A stretch of DNA of 5,082 nt from Roseburia sp. (GTDB lineage Bacteria; Bacillota; Clostridia; Lachnospirales; Lachnospiraceae): the NCBI GenBank assembly GCA_017626625.1, contig JAGAIK010000508.1, positions 1-5,082 on the forward strand. Reading direction: 5' to 3'. The position numbers and the translations under genes were made by a program. The notes below the pieces were generated by a model, which was not told the DNA's origin, ran no database searches, and worked only from the letters and a program-made list of their open reading frames with translations. Positions 1 through 4,971 of the stretch are shown here, one piece after another; the first letter of the stretch is position 1, and every line of letters begins with the position of its first letter.

Positions 1-293
1 TGATGGTATTGATTTTACGGGGGGAAGAACGGTTGATACCCAACGGAAATACAAAGATTCTGGTGGGAGATAAGATTGTGTTAAGCGCTCTGTCTCCGGG
101 AGAGGAACTGGGGCTTTGCATTTCGGAGTATCATGTGGAGGAGGATAACGACATGATAGGAAAACCCCTTGCGAAGCTGAAATTCGGCGAGGGGAAACTG
201 GTGCTGCTGTTAAAGAGGAATGATAAGGTGGTGATACCCAACGGCAGGACGGTGGTGCGGAAGGATGACGTGCTGGTAATCAGTCAGACGTAA
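1..293 (+). CDS. C-terminal tandem RCK_C (TrkA_C) region of an ion transporter or channel, 5' partial
   Basis: The open frame enters from the left edge and gives 96 residues up to the TAA at 291-293. The protein is an internal duplication. One unit reads VLILRGEERLIPNGNTKI followed by GDKIVLSA, and a second about 66 residues later reads LVLLLKRNDKVVIPNGRT followed by KDDVLVIS. The pattern (hydrophobic strand, charged R/K-x-x, IPNG-T, then a hydrophobic GD-x-(I/L)-V-(I/L) strand) is typical of RCK_C domains, which bind ligands and gate cation channels, K+/H+ antiporters and some ClC exchangers. The linker motif MIGKPLAKLKF is the usual start of an RCK_C unit. The 66-residue spacing leaves no room for an RCK_N domain between the units, which argues against TrkA itself. 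A ClC-type Cl-/H+ exchanger or a NhaP-like antiporter tail is more likely. The ATG at position 3 is probably internal. No intrinsic terminator is visible after the stop. Confidence 0.7.
   Translation, partial: MVLILRGEERLIPNGNTKILVGDKIVLSALSPGEELGLCISEYHVEEDNDMIGKPLAKLKFGEGKLVLLLKRNDKVVIPNGRTVVRKDDVLVISQT
34..244 (+). repeat. In-frame 13-bp direct repeat marking the RCK_C duplication
   Basis: TGATACCCAACGG occurs at 34-46 and again at 232-244, exactly 198 bases (66 codons) apart and in the same frame. Both copies encode the IPNG turn of the two RCK_C units. It reflects a domain duplication inside the coding sequence rather than a regulatory or mobile repeat. Confidence 0.7.
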
Positions 294-318
294 AATTTTC
301 GCTATAGTATGCACCAAT

Positions 319-346
319 TTGAAAAATAGAACATAAATTATATAAA
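319..346 (+). promoter_or_regulatory. Possible promoter of the cotJ operon
   Basis: TTGAAA at 319-324 and TATAAA at 341-346 are 16 bp apart in the A+T-rich 79-bp gap before cotJA. The shape fits a sigma-A promoter. The cotJ operon of Bacillus subtilis is transcribed by the mother-cell sigma-E. I looked for a sigma-E pair (ATA-type -35 with a CATACA-type -10) and found only CATAAATT at 332-339, without a well-placed -35. The call is therefore weak. Confidence 0.3.
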
Positions 347-372
347 ATACCCTCAAAAGAGAGGATAATAAC

Positions 373-588
373 ATGAGAAATTACAGCATGACACGTCCCA
401 TGGAATCCCGCTGCGGCTGCATGGCGGAGCGCCCCTCCATGGACAACGATTTTGCTCTCGCCATGGCATATGTTCCCTGGCAGTATTTCGATACTGTGTA
501 TGAACCGGATAAGGCATTGGAAATCGGCACTATTTTCCCGGAATTAGATAAACCATTTTTGGCAGCGGGGAGGTGCGGACGTCCATGA
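373..588 (+). CDS. cotJA: Spore coat associated protein CotJA
   Basis: This 71-residue protein is close to the usual CotJA length. It carries the family signature: a Cys-rich N-terminus (SRCGCMAER), then AMAYVPWQYFDTVYEP, KALEIGTIFPELDKPFL and a glycine-rich end. CotJA is a small protein of the inner spore coat, made in the mother cell and deposited together with CotJB and CotJC. The ATG at 373 is preceded by GAGAGGA with about 7-8 bases spacing. The stop overlaps the cotJB start (ATGA at 585-588), the usual translational coupling in this operon. Family assignment rests on motif recognition and on the order cotJA-cotJB-cotJC. Confidence 0.93.
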   Translation: MRNYSMTRPMESRCGCMAERPSMDNDFALAMAYVPWQYFDTVYEPDKALEIGTIFPELDKPFLAAGRCGRP

Positions 589-851
589 TGATGAATCAGA
601 TGAACCAGGCACAGCTCATGCACTGGATTGATATGGTCAGCTTTGCTGTGGTGGATATTACGGAATATTTAGACACCCACCCGAAGGATGAAGAGGCAAT
701 CAAATATTTCAACCACTATATGGATTTGCGCAGAAGCGCTCTTAAGGCTTATGCGGAGAAATACGGTCCGCTGACGATAGATTCGGCAAATCCGGAGAAC
801 TACTGGAACTGGGCGAATGTGCCTCTGCCATGGGAAGGGGGGAACTGCTAA
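585..851 (+). CDS. cotJB: Spore coat protein CotJB
   Basis: This 88-residue protein contains the CotJB core: LMHWIDMVSFAVVDITEYLD, THPKDEEAIKYFNHY and ALKAYAEKYGPLTID, with the family's tryptophan-rich tail ending WANVPLPWEGG. CotJB is an inner-coat component that acts with CotJA and CotJC. I chose the ATG at 585, which overlaps the cotJA stop and lies 11 bases after GGGGAGG (567-573). The in-frame GTG at 573 lies within that ribosome site and would add only four residues. ATGs at 588 and 591 are also in frame and possible. The TAA at 849-851 abuts the cotJC ATG with no gap. Confidence 0.93.
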   Translation: MMMNQMNQAQLMHWIDMVSFAVVDITEYLDTHPKDEEAIKYFNHYMDLRRSALKAYAEKYGPLTIDSANPENYWNWANVPLPWEGGNC

Positions 852-1061
852 ATGTGGAATTATGAGAGACGGTTACAGTATCCTATCAACATTACAAGAC
901 CAAATGCAAAAATTGCGCAGGTGATTATGAGCCAGTACGGCGGTCCCGATGGGGAAATCGGCGCCTCCATGCGCTACCTGTCCCAGCGGTACAGTATGCC
1001 TTACCGGAAGGTTGCGGGGCTTTTGACGGATATTGGTACGGAGGAATTAGCACATCTATGA
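852..1061 (+). CDS. cotJC: CotJC manganese catalase-like coat protein, N-terminal fragment interrupted by an integrated element
   Basis: Sixty-nine residues match the start of CotJC, a coat protein of the manganese catalase (ferritin-like) family that is normally about 190-220 residues. Visible are MWNYERRLQYP near the start, QYGGPDGE with the presumed first metal ligand Glu35, RYLSQRYSMP, and GTEELAHL with the ExxH pair Glu65/His68. In intact CotJC I would expect the frame to continue with Glu-Met and the remaining helices. Here it hits TGA one codon after the His-Leu, and the sequence becomes unrelated. Two of the five expected Mn ligands and most of the four-helix bundle are missing, so this product cannot be an active catalase. 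The start directly follows the cotJB stop, with a G-run ribosome site at 837-842. The 3' half should lie beyond the right end of the window, at the far junction. Confidence 0.9.
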   Translation: MWNYERRLQYPINITRPNAKIAQVIMSQYGGPDGEIGASMRYLSQRYSMPYRKVAGLLTDIGTEELAHL

Positions 1062-1078
1062 TAGCAATGATTATTTTA
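1035..1078. other. Element-host junction (attachment-site half) inside cotJC
   Basis: Recognisable cotJC coding sequence stops at about 1058 (GCA CAT CT-), directly after the EELAHL motif. The premature TGA is at 1059-1061 and the recombinase stop (reverse strand) is at 1071-1073. The recombined site must lie in or next to this short gap. Large serine recombinases use short cores, often 2 bp, within 30-50 bp sites, and their genes commonly sit beside the junction, as here. The exact core cannot be set without the other junction or an uninterrupted cotJC. Confidence 0.7.
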
Positions 1079-2645
1079 ACTGAATGGAGAGCTCAAATTC
1101 ATTTTTCACATATCTGCCAATGCCGGGATTGGAGTCCATTTTATTGATATATACAATTTTTTCAATGCAGCTTTTTAGAAATCTGTTTTTTTCTGCGGCA
1201 GAGATATCTGTTGAGTTCATGGCGTTAATACAGTCTGTAAACCGCAGAATTTTTTCACGGTAATCTATAATAGGGGTGATGGCATGGCGGGCGCTGCGAA
1301 GAGCTTCTTCCGTTCTGCCGATTTGCTCCTGAACCTTGGCATTTCTGGAAAGATATTCTTCCTTGGTATAAATACCGTCGTCAAAGGCATCCTTTTGTCG
1401 TAAATCTTTTTCTCTTAATTTTTTCAGGTCATTTTCCAGATTGCGAATGATATTGGCGTTTAACTTTGTAGCGTTTGCGGTATCCGTTTCCAGTTTAATC
1501 TCAAAGTCGACAATGCTCTGCTTCAGAACCTCAATGACACGCTGACAAAAAGCAGAATATTGAACGGACTTGGTGTGGCAAATTGCCTGGTTGTTGCAAA
1601 TTAAACTTTCTGATATCCTTCCAGTGGAGGAACGTTTGTCCATAAAAGATTTATAAACCATGGCTTTACCGCAGGTCCCGCAGACCACCAGTCCGGCAAA
1701 AGGATTGCGGAGCTCGTTTCCTGATTTTATACGGGGAGATTTTCCACGCTTATTGAGGGCTGCCTGAAAGACTTCTGTACTGATAATCGCATCATGCTTT
1801 CCGTTTACGTAAATACAATCTTCTGAATTTTGGTTTTTTGGCCGGCTTTTGGTAATCTCTCCATTTACCATGTGCTTTTCGGTTTTCCTCCAGTTCCAGC
1901 GGATTTTGCCGATATAAACCGGATTTTCTAACATATCTTTAATAGCGGCGGGAGACCAGTGCTCTGATTTTCTGGGAGGAATGCCAAGATTGTCAAGGTG
2001 TCGGGCTATTTTGGTAAAGCCATAGCCCTCATCCAGAAACAAGTGGTACATTAACCGGAGAGCATCCGCCTCCTGGGGCACAATCTGCAGCGTGTGATAG
2101 GCATCCTTTCCGGTGCCGACGGTTATTTTTTCGTACCCATATGGAGCTACGGAACCTATAAAATTTCCTTTTTTAACAGAGGCCTGCCGTCCCCGGTCCA
2201 AGATTTTTTTCGTATATTCCAAGTAATCATTTCCACGGGTCAATTCCATTTCAAAAAATTTGCGGTCATATTCTTCATTGAGATTATAGGTCTTGGATGG
2301 AGTCATTACCAGGGTGTTGGTATACCGGAATGTGTTTATAATTCTGCCGCAATCCTCCAGGTCACCTCTGGAAAGCCGCTGTGGTTCTACTACAATAACA
2401 CCTTTTATGGTTCCGGTTTCCAGAAGAGACATTACCTGTTTCATAACGGGGCGGTCTGCTATTGTTTCACCGGAGACTACTTCACGGTAAATCTGGTTTT
2501 CCGGAATTTCAAAACCCAGTTCGTTCCGGGCATATTCCTGTAAAATGGTTTCATGTTTGGATAAAACTTCTTCCACAGTCATATCAGGACTGTCAGAACG
2601 GGATTTTCTCAGATAGAAAATATAATCTTGGATTTGATAGCTCAT
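1071..2645 (-). CDS. Large serine recombinase (site-specific integrase/excisionase)
   Basis: This 524-residue protein catalyses integration and excision through a phosphoserine-DNA intermediate. The resolvase-type catalytic domain spans about residues 7-150. It has YLRKS (nucleophile Ser15, with Arg13), SGETIADRP (Arg65) and EPQRLSRGD (Arg90, Arg93). The Recombinase domain follows (about 165-250) with APYGYEK, IVPQEADALRLMY and MLENPVYIGKI. The zinc ribbon has CGTC (Cys322, Cys325) paired with Cys350 and Cys356. A charged coiled-coil stretch (about 395-455) is the type used to control synapsis and direction. Length and order are complete for the family, and I see no frameshift. The start at 2645 follows GGAGG with suitable spacing, whereas the upstream in-frame ATG at 2795 would add 50 non-family residues. 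The gene is convergent with cotJC and ends 9 bases from its stop. It is probably the enzyme that inserted this element. Functional parallels are SpoIVCA (skin) and SprA (SP-beta). Confidence 0.95.
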   Translation of the reverse strand: MSYQIQDYIFYLRKSRSDSPDMTVEEVLSKHETILQEYARNELGFEIPENQIYREVVSGETIADRPVMKQVMSLLETGTIKGVIVVEPQRLSRGDLEDCGRIINTFRYTNTLVMTPSKTYNLNEEYDRKFFEMELTRGNDYLEYTKKILDRGRQASVKKGNFIGSVAPYGYEKITVGTGKDAYHTLQIVPQEADALRLMYHLFLDEGYGFTKIARHLDNLGIPPRKSEHWSPAAIKDMLENPVYIGKIRWNWRKTEKHMVNGEITKSRPKNQNSEDCIYVNGKHDAIISTEVFQAALNKRGKSPRIKSGNELRNPFAGLVVCGTCGKAMVYKSFMDKRSSTGRISESLICNNQAICHTKSVQYSAFCQRVIEVLKQSIVDFEIKLETDTANATKLNANIIRNLENDLKKLREKDLRQKDAFDDGIYTKEEYLSRNAKVQEQIGRTEEALRSARHAITPIIDYREKILRFTDCINAMNSTDISAAEKNRFLKSCIEKIVYINKMDSNPGIGRYVKNEFELSIQLK

Positions 2646-2684
2646 GGTATACCTCCGGTGAATATAGAGTTTTTTGCTTACAGT

Positions 2685-2713
2685 ATTGTAACACGTGTTA
2701 GTTTGTGAAACAA
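2685..2713 (-). promoter_or_regulatory. Putative sigma-A promoter of the recombinase
   Basis: Reading the reverse strand, TTGTTT (2713-2708) and TACAAT (2690-2685) are separated by 17 bp. They lie about 40 bp before the recombinase ATG, with GGAGGT in between. The -10 matches consensus well and the -35 only in TTG. I tested for a mother-cell sigma-E promoter, which would be expected of a skin-like system. The -10 partly fits (TACAAT) but no acceptable -35 is present. Confidence 0.5.
2689..2700. promoter_or_regulatory. Perfect 12-bp palindrome in the recombinase promoter, candidate operator
   Basis: TAACACGTGTTA is fully self-complementary. It lies in the spacer of the proposed recombinase promoter and overlaps its -10 by two bases. 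A protein bound here would block polymerase. No binding protein can be named; the element's own Cro/CI-type regulator is one candidate. A chance palindrome of this length is possible but not expected at such a position. Confidence 0.4.
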
Positions 2714-2766
2714 CGGGAAATGTTTTTCTGTGAAATGCGAAAAATTTATAAAATTTTAATAATTTA

Positions 2767-2795
2767 TTGAAAAGTAAATGTAGTTGTAGTATCAT
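2767..2795 (+). promoter_or_regulatory. Sigma-A-type promoter of the cargo operon
   Basis: TTGAAA (2767-2772) and TATCAT (2790-2795) are each one base from consensus and are spaced by 17 bp. Transcription would begin near 2802, giving a leader of roughly 90 nt before the ATG at 2894. It diverges from the recombinase promoter, so the 2646-2893 gap is a bidirectional control region. Confidence 0.6.
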
Positions 2796-2808
2796 GAAAG
2801 CACTACAT
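2778..2808. repeat. Inverted repeat around the -10 and start site of the cargo promoter
   Basis: ATGTAGT (2778-2784) and ACTACAT (2802-2808) are perfect 7-bp inverted arms, 17 bp apart. They bracket the proposed -10 and reach the predicted transcription start. Arm centres about 24 bp apart put both on nearly the same face of the helix, as for a dimeric repressor. The role is inferred; no T-tract follows, so it is not a terminator. Confidence 0.35.
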
Positions 2809-2893
2809 GTGGTAATACAAAGGAAACATGATGATGGTCCGTTAGTTTAACATATGGTTATCATTTTTCTTAGAAACAAAAGAGGGGGCAGTG

Positions 2894-3547
2894 ATGGAAA
2901 AAATTTTGCAGTTTATGGAAAAAGATATTGTTGCAATTTGGGTTGCGCCTATTGTTATAGCAGCAATAATTGGTGTTTGGAAATGGATTACTGCAAAAGC
3001 AAGGGAACGGCGAAGGGGGATGCCATTTTGTACATATGGGAAAAGAGCTGTGAATGTTTTTGAAAAGTACTGTGAAAAGAATAGGATTCATTCGGTTGTT
3101 TCATATGGAGATGCTAATGCTCTTTCTTTAATTACGGAGCTGAATAAAGGGAAAGTGAAAGTAAGGGCGGAAGTGGATTTGCAAAATAAGCCGCGAAATA
3201 ATGATAATAGGAATTTTGTGATGATTTTATTAAAATATATTCCGAAATGCAATATGACATATTTTTATGCCAAAGGATACAGTTTCATGTTTGATGCAAA
3301 GTCTGAGAAGGGTATCTGTGGAATGCAGGTAGAAGTGAAGGATATTTACGGGGCAAAAGTAATGGACGAATTTGTAAAAGTATCAAATGAATGGAAGCAT
3401 TATTCTTTTAAACTGAATGAATATGGTGAAAGTGCGGCGTGGAAAGAAATTCAGGAGATATGTTTTACTTTTTTCACAGAAAAGGAATATATATCAAAGA
3501 ATAAAGGAGGGGTTGAGATTGAGAACTGCATACTGAAAGTGGAATAA
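2894..3547 (+). CDS. Single-pass membrane protein with a galactose-binding-like beta-sandwich domain
   Basis: I do not recognise a named family for this 217-residue protein. One hydrophobic segment (residues 12-31, DIVAIWVAPIVIAAIIGVWKW) is followed by KARERRR. By the positive-inside rule this puts the rest of the protein in the cytoplasm. Residues about 85-216 are rich in beta strands. They end in a pattern typical of galactose-binding or CBM-like jelly rolls: VSNEWKHYSFKLNEYGE, then WKEIQEICFTFFTEK and VEIENCILKVE (W-x-x-Y-x-F-x-L, W-x-x-I-x-E-I-x-F, and a closing strand). Such folds bind glycans, nucleotides or proteins; a cytoplasmic position makes a glycan less obvious. I chose ATG 2894 (AGAGGGGG five bases upstream); GTG 2891 is an alternative. 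It shares a transcript with the M48 protease gene 53 bp downstream, so it may be that enzyme's sensor, adaptor or substrate. Confidence 0.7.
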   Translation: MEKILQFMEKDIVAIWVAPIVIAAIIGVWKWITAKARERRRGMPFCTYGKRAVNVFEKYCEKNRIHSVVSYGDANALSLITELNKGKVKVRAEVDLQNKPRNNDNRNFVMILLKYIPKCNMTYFYAKGYSFMFDAKSEKGICGMQVEVKDIYGAKVMDEFVKVSNEWKHYSFKLNEYGESAAWKEIQEICFTFFTEKEYISKNKGGVEIENCILKVE

Positions 3548-3600
3548 AAGTTGACGCATAAAAAGAAGTGAGTTTAGAGAAAATGAAAGGAATTGTAAGT

Positions 3601-4539
3601 ATGTATTTTTTTGATTTTATTTTTAAAATGATAAGAAGGGCTAATATTGCAATTATTTGCTATTTAGCATTAAATGTATTAATCATTGGCGGAATAGCAA
3701 GTATAATATTTAATGTAGAATATCAGCAGGGCTGTTTGATGGGGTTAGGGTTTTATATTGTGTCCTTGATGATTGCTATTTCACCAATAGGAGAATGGCT
3801 GCTGCGTATCAAAACAGGTTGCAAAAAAGTAAAAAGGATTGACCAAAAAGATTTTTTTGAACCGATTTTTAAAGAGGTGTATGATAGAGCAAAAGAAGCA
3901 AATCCAGCAATACCCAATAATGTGCATTGGTTTATAAATAATGATGAACTACCTAATGCGTTTGCGACAGGAAGAAGAACAATATGTGTGACAGAGGGAT
4001 TGCTGTACATGCCGGAAAATCAGATTAAGGCAGTTCTGGCACATGAGTTTGGGCACTTGTCAAATAAAGATACAGATTTGCTTTTGTTAGTATCGATAGG
4101 CAACTTTGTAGTAGGTGCAACTATTTTGATAATTAGATTTCTTTTGGATACTTCAAAATTAGTAGTAGACTTCTGCGGAAATATTTTGAGAGCGGTAATG
4201 GGCGGTAGTGAGGGCTTTTTTGTATCTTTATTAGCATCATTAATAGCCACAGTGTATCACGCTATGTTTGCGGTTACAGTTACATTTTTGACATGGGTTT
4301 GGACAAAAATAGGAATATTACTTGTTATGAAATCTAGTAGGAGCATCGAGTTTGATGCGGACAAGTTTGCTTTTACGTTAGGTTATGGTAATGATTTATG
4401 CTTATTTTTAGATAGAATAGGGGTCTCGGGAGCTAAAGGGTTGTTTGCAAGTTTGGCTTCAAGCCATCCGGATAAAGATAAGAGAATTGAAAAACTTCAA
4501 AAAATGGGAGCATCATATATGGCTTATTATGGTGGATAG
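3601..4539 (+). CDS. Membrane-embedded M48 family zinc metalloprotease (HtpX-like)
   Basis: This 312-residue protein has the M48 layout of integral-membrane proteases that cut membrane or misfolded proteins on the cytoplasmic side. The zinc site is HEFGH at residues 148-152 (His148, Glu149, His152). The third ligand Glu250 is in SIEFDADKFAF, matching ExxxD. ELPNAFATG (116-124), a conserved strand before the active site, and the C-terminal SSHPDKDKRIEKL are also family hallmarks. Hydrophobic segments lie at about 16-37, 45-68, 160-182 and 206-243, the last possibly two passes. All catalytic residues are present, so it should be active. I chose ATG 3601, which has AAAGGA nine bases upstream. 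ATG 3583 or GTG 3568 would extend it by 6 or 11 residues with poorer ribosome sites. HtpX is a housekeeping stress protease, but this copy sits on a mobile element in an operon with a membrane protein of unknown role. Confidence 0.9.
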   Translation: MYFFDFIFKMIRRANIAIICYLALNVLIIGGIASIIFNVEYQQGCLMGLGFYIVSLMIAISPIGEWLLRIKTGCKKVKRIDQKDFFEPIFKEVYDRAKEANPAIPNNVHWFINNDELPNAFATGRRTICVTEGLLYMPENQIKAVLAHEFGHLSNKDTDLLLLVSIGNFVVGATILIIRFLLDTSKLVVDFCGNILRAVMGGSEGFFVSLLASLIATVYHAMFAVTVTFLTWVWTKIGILLVMKSSRSIEFDADKFAFTLGYGNDLCLFLDRIGVSGAKGLFASLASSHPDKDKRIEKLQKMGASYMAYYGG

Positions 4540-4557
4540 AATTATAAAATTTCTGTT

Positions 4558-4583
4558 GGACTGGGATTTTCCTGGTCCTTTTT
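4558..4583 (+). terminator. Intrinsic terminator of the cargo operon
   Basis: GGACTGGGA (4558-4566) and TCCTGGTCC (4570-4578) form a 9-bp RNA stem with two G-U pairs and a 3-base loop. TTTTT (4579-4583) and a further CTTT follow at once. It lies 18 bp after the protease stop and separates the cargo operon from the regulator gene. Confidence 0.85.
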
Positions 4584-4614
4584 CTTTCCTTAAAAGATTT
4601 CCGGTTATTTCCAG

Positions 4615-4620
4615 TATAAT
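4615..4620 (+). promoter_or_regulatory. Possible -10 element for the regulator gene
   Basis: A perfect TATAAT lies 29 bp before the regulator ATG, just behind the terminator of the preceding operon. No good -35 is present at 16-18 bp upstream, so the promoter would be weak or need an activator. The leader would be only about 20 nt. Confidence 0.4.
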
Positions 4621-4649
4621 CCACAAATGTATCGTCTTATGATGACGGT

Positions 4650-4877
4650 ATGGCTAAAATAATTATAAAAGAGGTTATGAGAGAAAAGAATATATCTGTG
4701 AAGCAGATTTTACCATTTCTGCCATATTCCAGAGCAACGGTATATCGGATTATAAATGGAACAAAACTTCCATCCATAGATGACCTGGAAGAATTTGCTA
4801 GGGTATTAGGTGTCGCTTTAGAAGAACTGTACGAATCAGAATATGGTGCTTATGGAAAAAACTTGTCTCAATCTTGA
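4650..4877 (+). CDS. Small Cro/CI-type (XRE) helix-turn-helix regulator
   Basis: The 75-residue protein is nearly all DNA-binding domain. A first helix around IIKEVMREKNIS is followed by VKQILPFLP and the recognition helix SRATVYRIINGTKLPS. The core ends IDDLEEFARVLGVALEELYE. The final dozen residues have no recognisable domain. Such proteins bind palindromic operators as dimers and act as repressors in phages and integrative elements. The ATG at 4650 is the only possible start, since no ATG, GTG or TTG lies between it and an in-frame TAA at 4617. It has no recognisable Shine-Dalgarno sequence, in contrast to the strong sites on nearly every other gene here. Its likely targets are the palindrome at its own stop codon, the promoter that follows, and possibly the promoters near the recombinase. 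Confidence 0.88.
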   Translation: MAKIIIKEVMREKNISVKQILPFLPYSRATVYRIINGTKLPSIDDLEEFARVLGVALEELYESEYGAYGKNLSQS

Positions 4878-4880
4878 GAC
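4865..4880. promoter_or_regulatory. Palindrome over the regulator stop codon, candidate operator
   Basis: GTCTCAA (4865-4871) and TTGAGAC (4874-4880) are perfect 7-bp arms around a 2-bp centre. The stop codon (4875-4877) lies inside the right arm. The site ends 5 bp before the -35 of the next promoter. No T-tract follows, so a terminator is unlikely. A near-continuous 16-bp dyad is the usual shape of a Cro/CI-type operator. Confidence 0.45.
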
Positions 4881-4885
4881 TGGCA

Positions 4886-4914
4886 TTGCAAATATAACTT
4901 ACGATAATTATAAT
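4886..4914 (+). promoter_or_regulatory. Strong sigma-A promoter before the last small ORF
   Basis: TTGCAA (4886-4891) and a perfect TATAAT (4909-4914) are spaced by 17 bp. A start near 4921 would give a leader of about 50 nt with GGAGGAG ahead of the ATG at 4972. ACTTACG occurs in the spacer (4897-4903) and again just after the start (4933-4939), suggesting regulator binding. Confidence 0.6.
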
Positions 4915-4939
4915 AATATTCAAGAAAACTACACTTACG
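4897..4939. repeat. Paired ACTTACG direct repeat, candidate operator half-sites
   Basis: ACTTACG is present at 4897-4903 and 4933-4939, with starts 36 bp apart. The second copy is part of the imperfect dyad ACTTACGGAAGT. One copy is inside the promoter spacer and the other lies about 12-18 bases past the predicted start. A role in repression is inferred from position only. Confidence 0.35.
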
Positions 4940-4971
4940 GAAGTAAATAAAACTAAAGATGGAGGAGAAAA

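Noticed and set aside
381..623. 80-codon open frame on the minus strand over cotJA
   Set aside because: It is antisense to a well-recognised coat gene and has no family features.
2094..2543. 149-codon open frame on the plus strand
   Set aside because: It lies entirely antisense within the recombinase gene and has no ribosome site or recognisable domain; it is a shadow frame.
2646..2795. A 50-residue N-terminal extension of the recombinase from the upstream ATG at 2795
   Set aside because: The extension is low-complexity with no family match, overlaps the promoter region, and the ATG at 2645 has a strong GGAGG site and puts the catalytic serine at the usual distance from the N-terminus.
2794..2850. 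18-codon ORF starting MKALHVV before the cargo operon
   Set aside because: It has no ribosome site and its ATG overlaps the proposed -10 element, upstream of the expected transcription start.
3551..3579. TTGACG at 3551 as a -35 of a separate promoter for the M48 gene
   Set aside because: No acceptable -10 occurs at 16-18 bp, and the 53-bp gap without a terminator fits one transcript with the upstream gene.
4445..4642. 65-codon plus-strand and 63-codon minus-strand frames around the end of the protease gene
   Set aside because: Both run through the protease 3' end and the terminator in other frames and lack ribosome sites or domains.
4865..4880. The GTCTCAA/TTGAGAC dyad as an intrinsic terminator for the regulator gene
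   Set aside because: The centre is only 2 bases, which leaves too small a loop unless pairs open, and no run of T follows.
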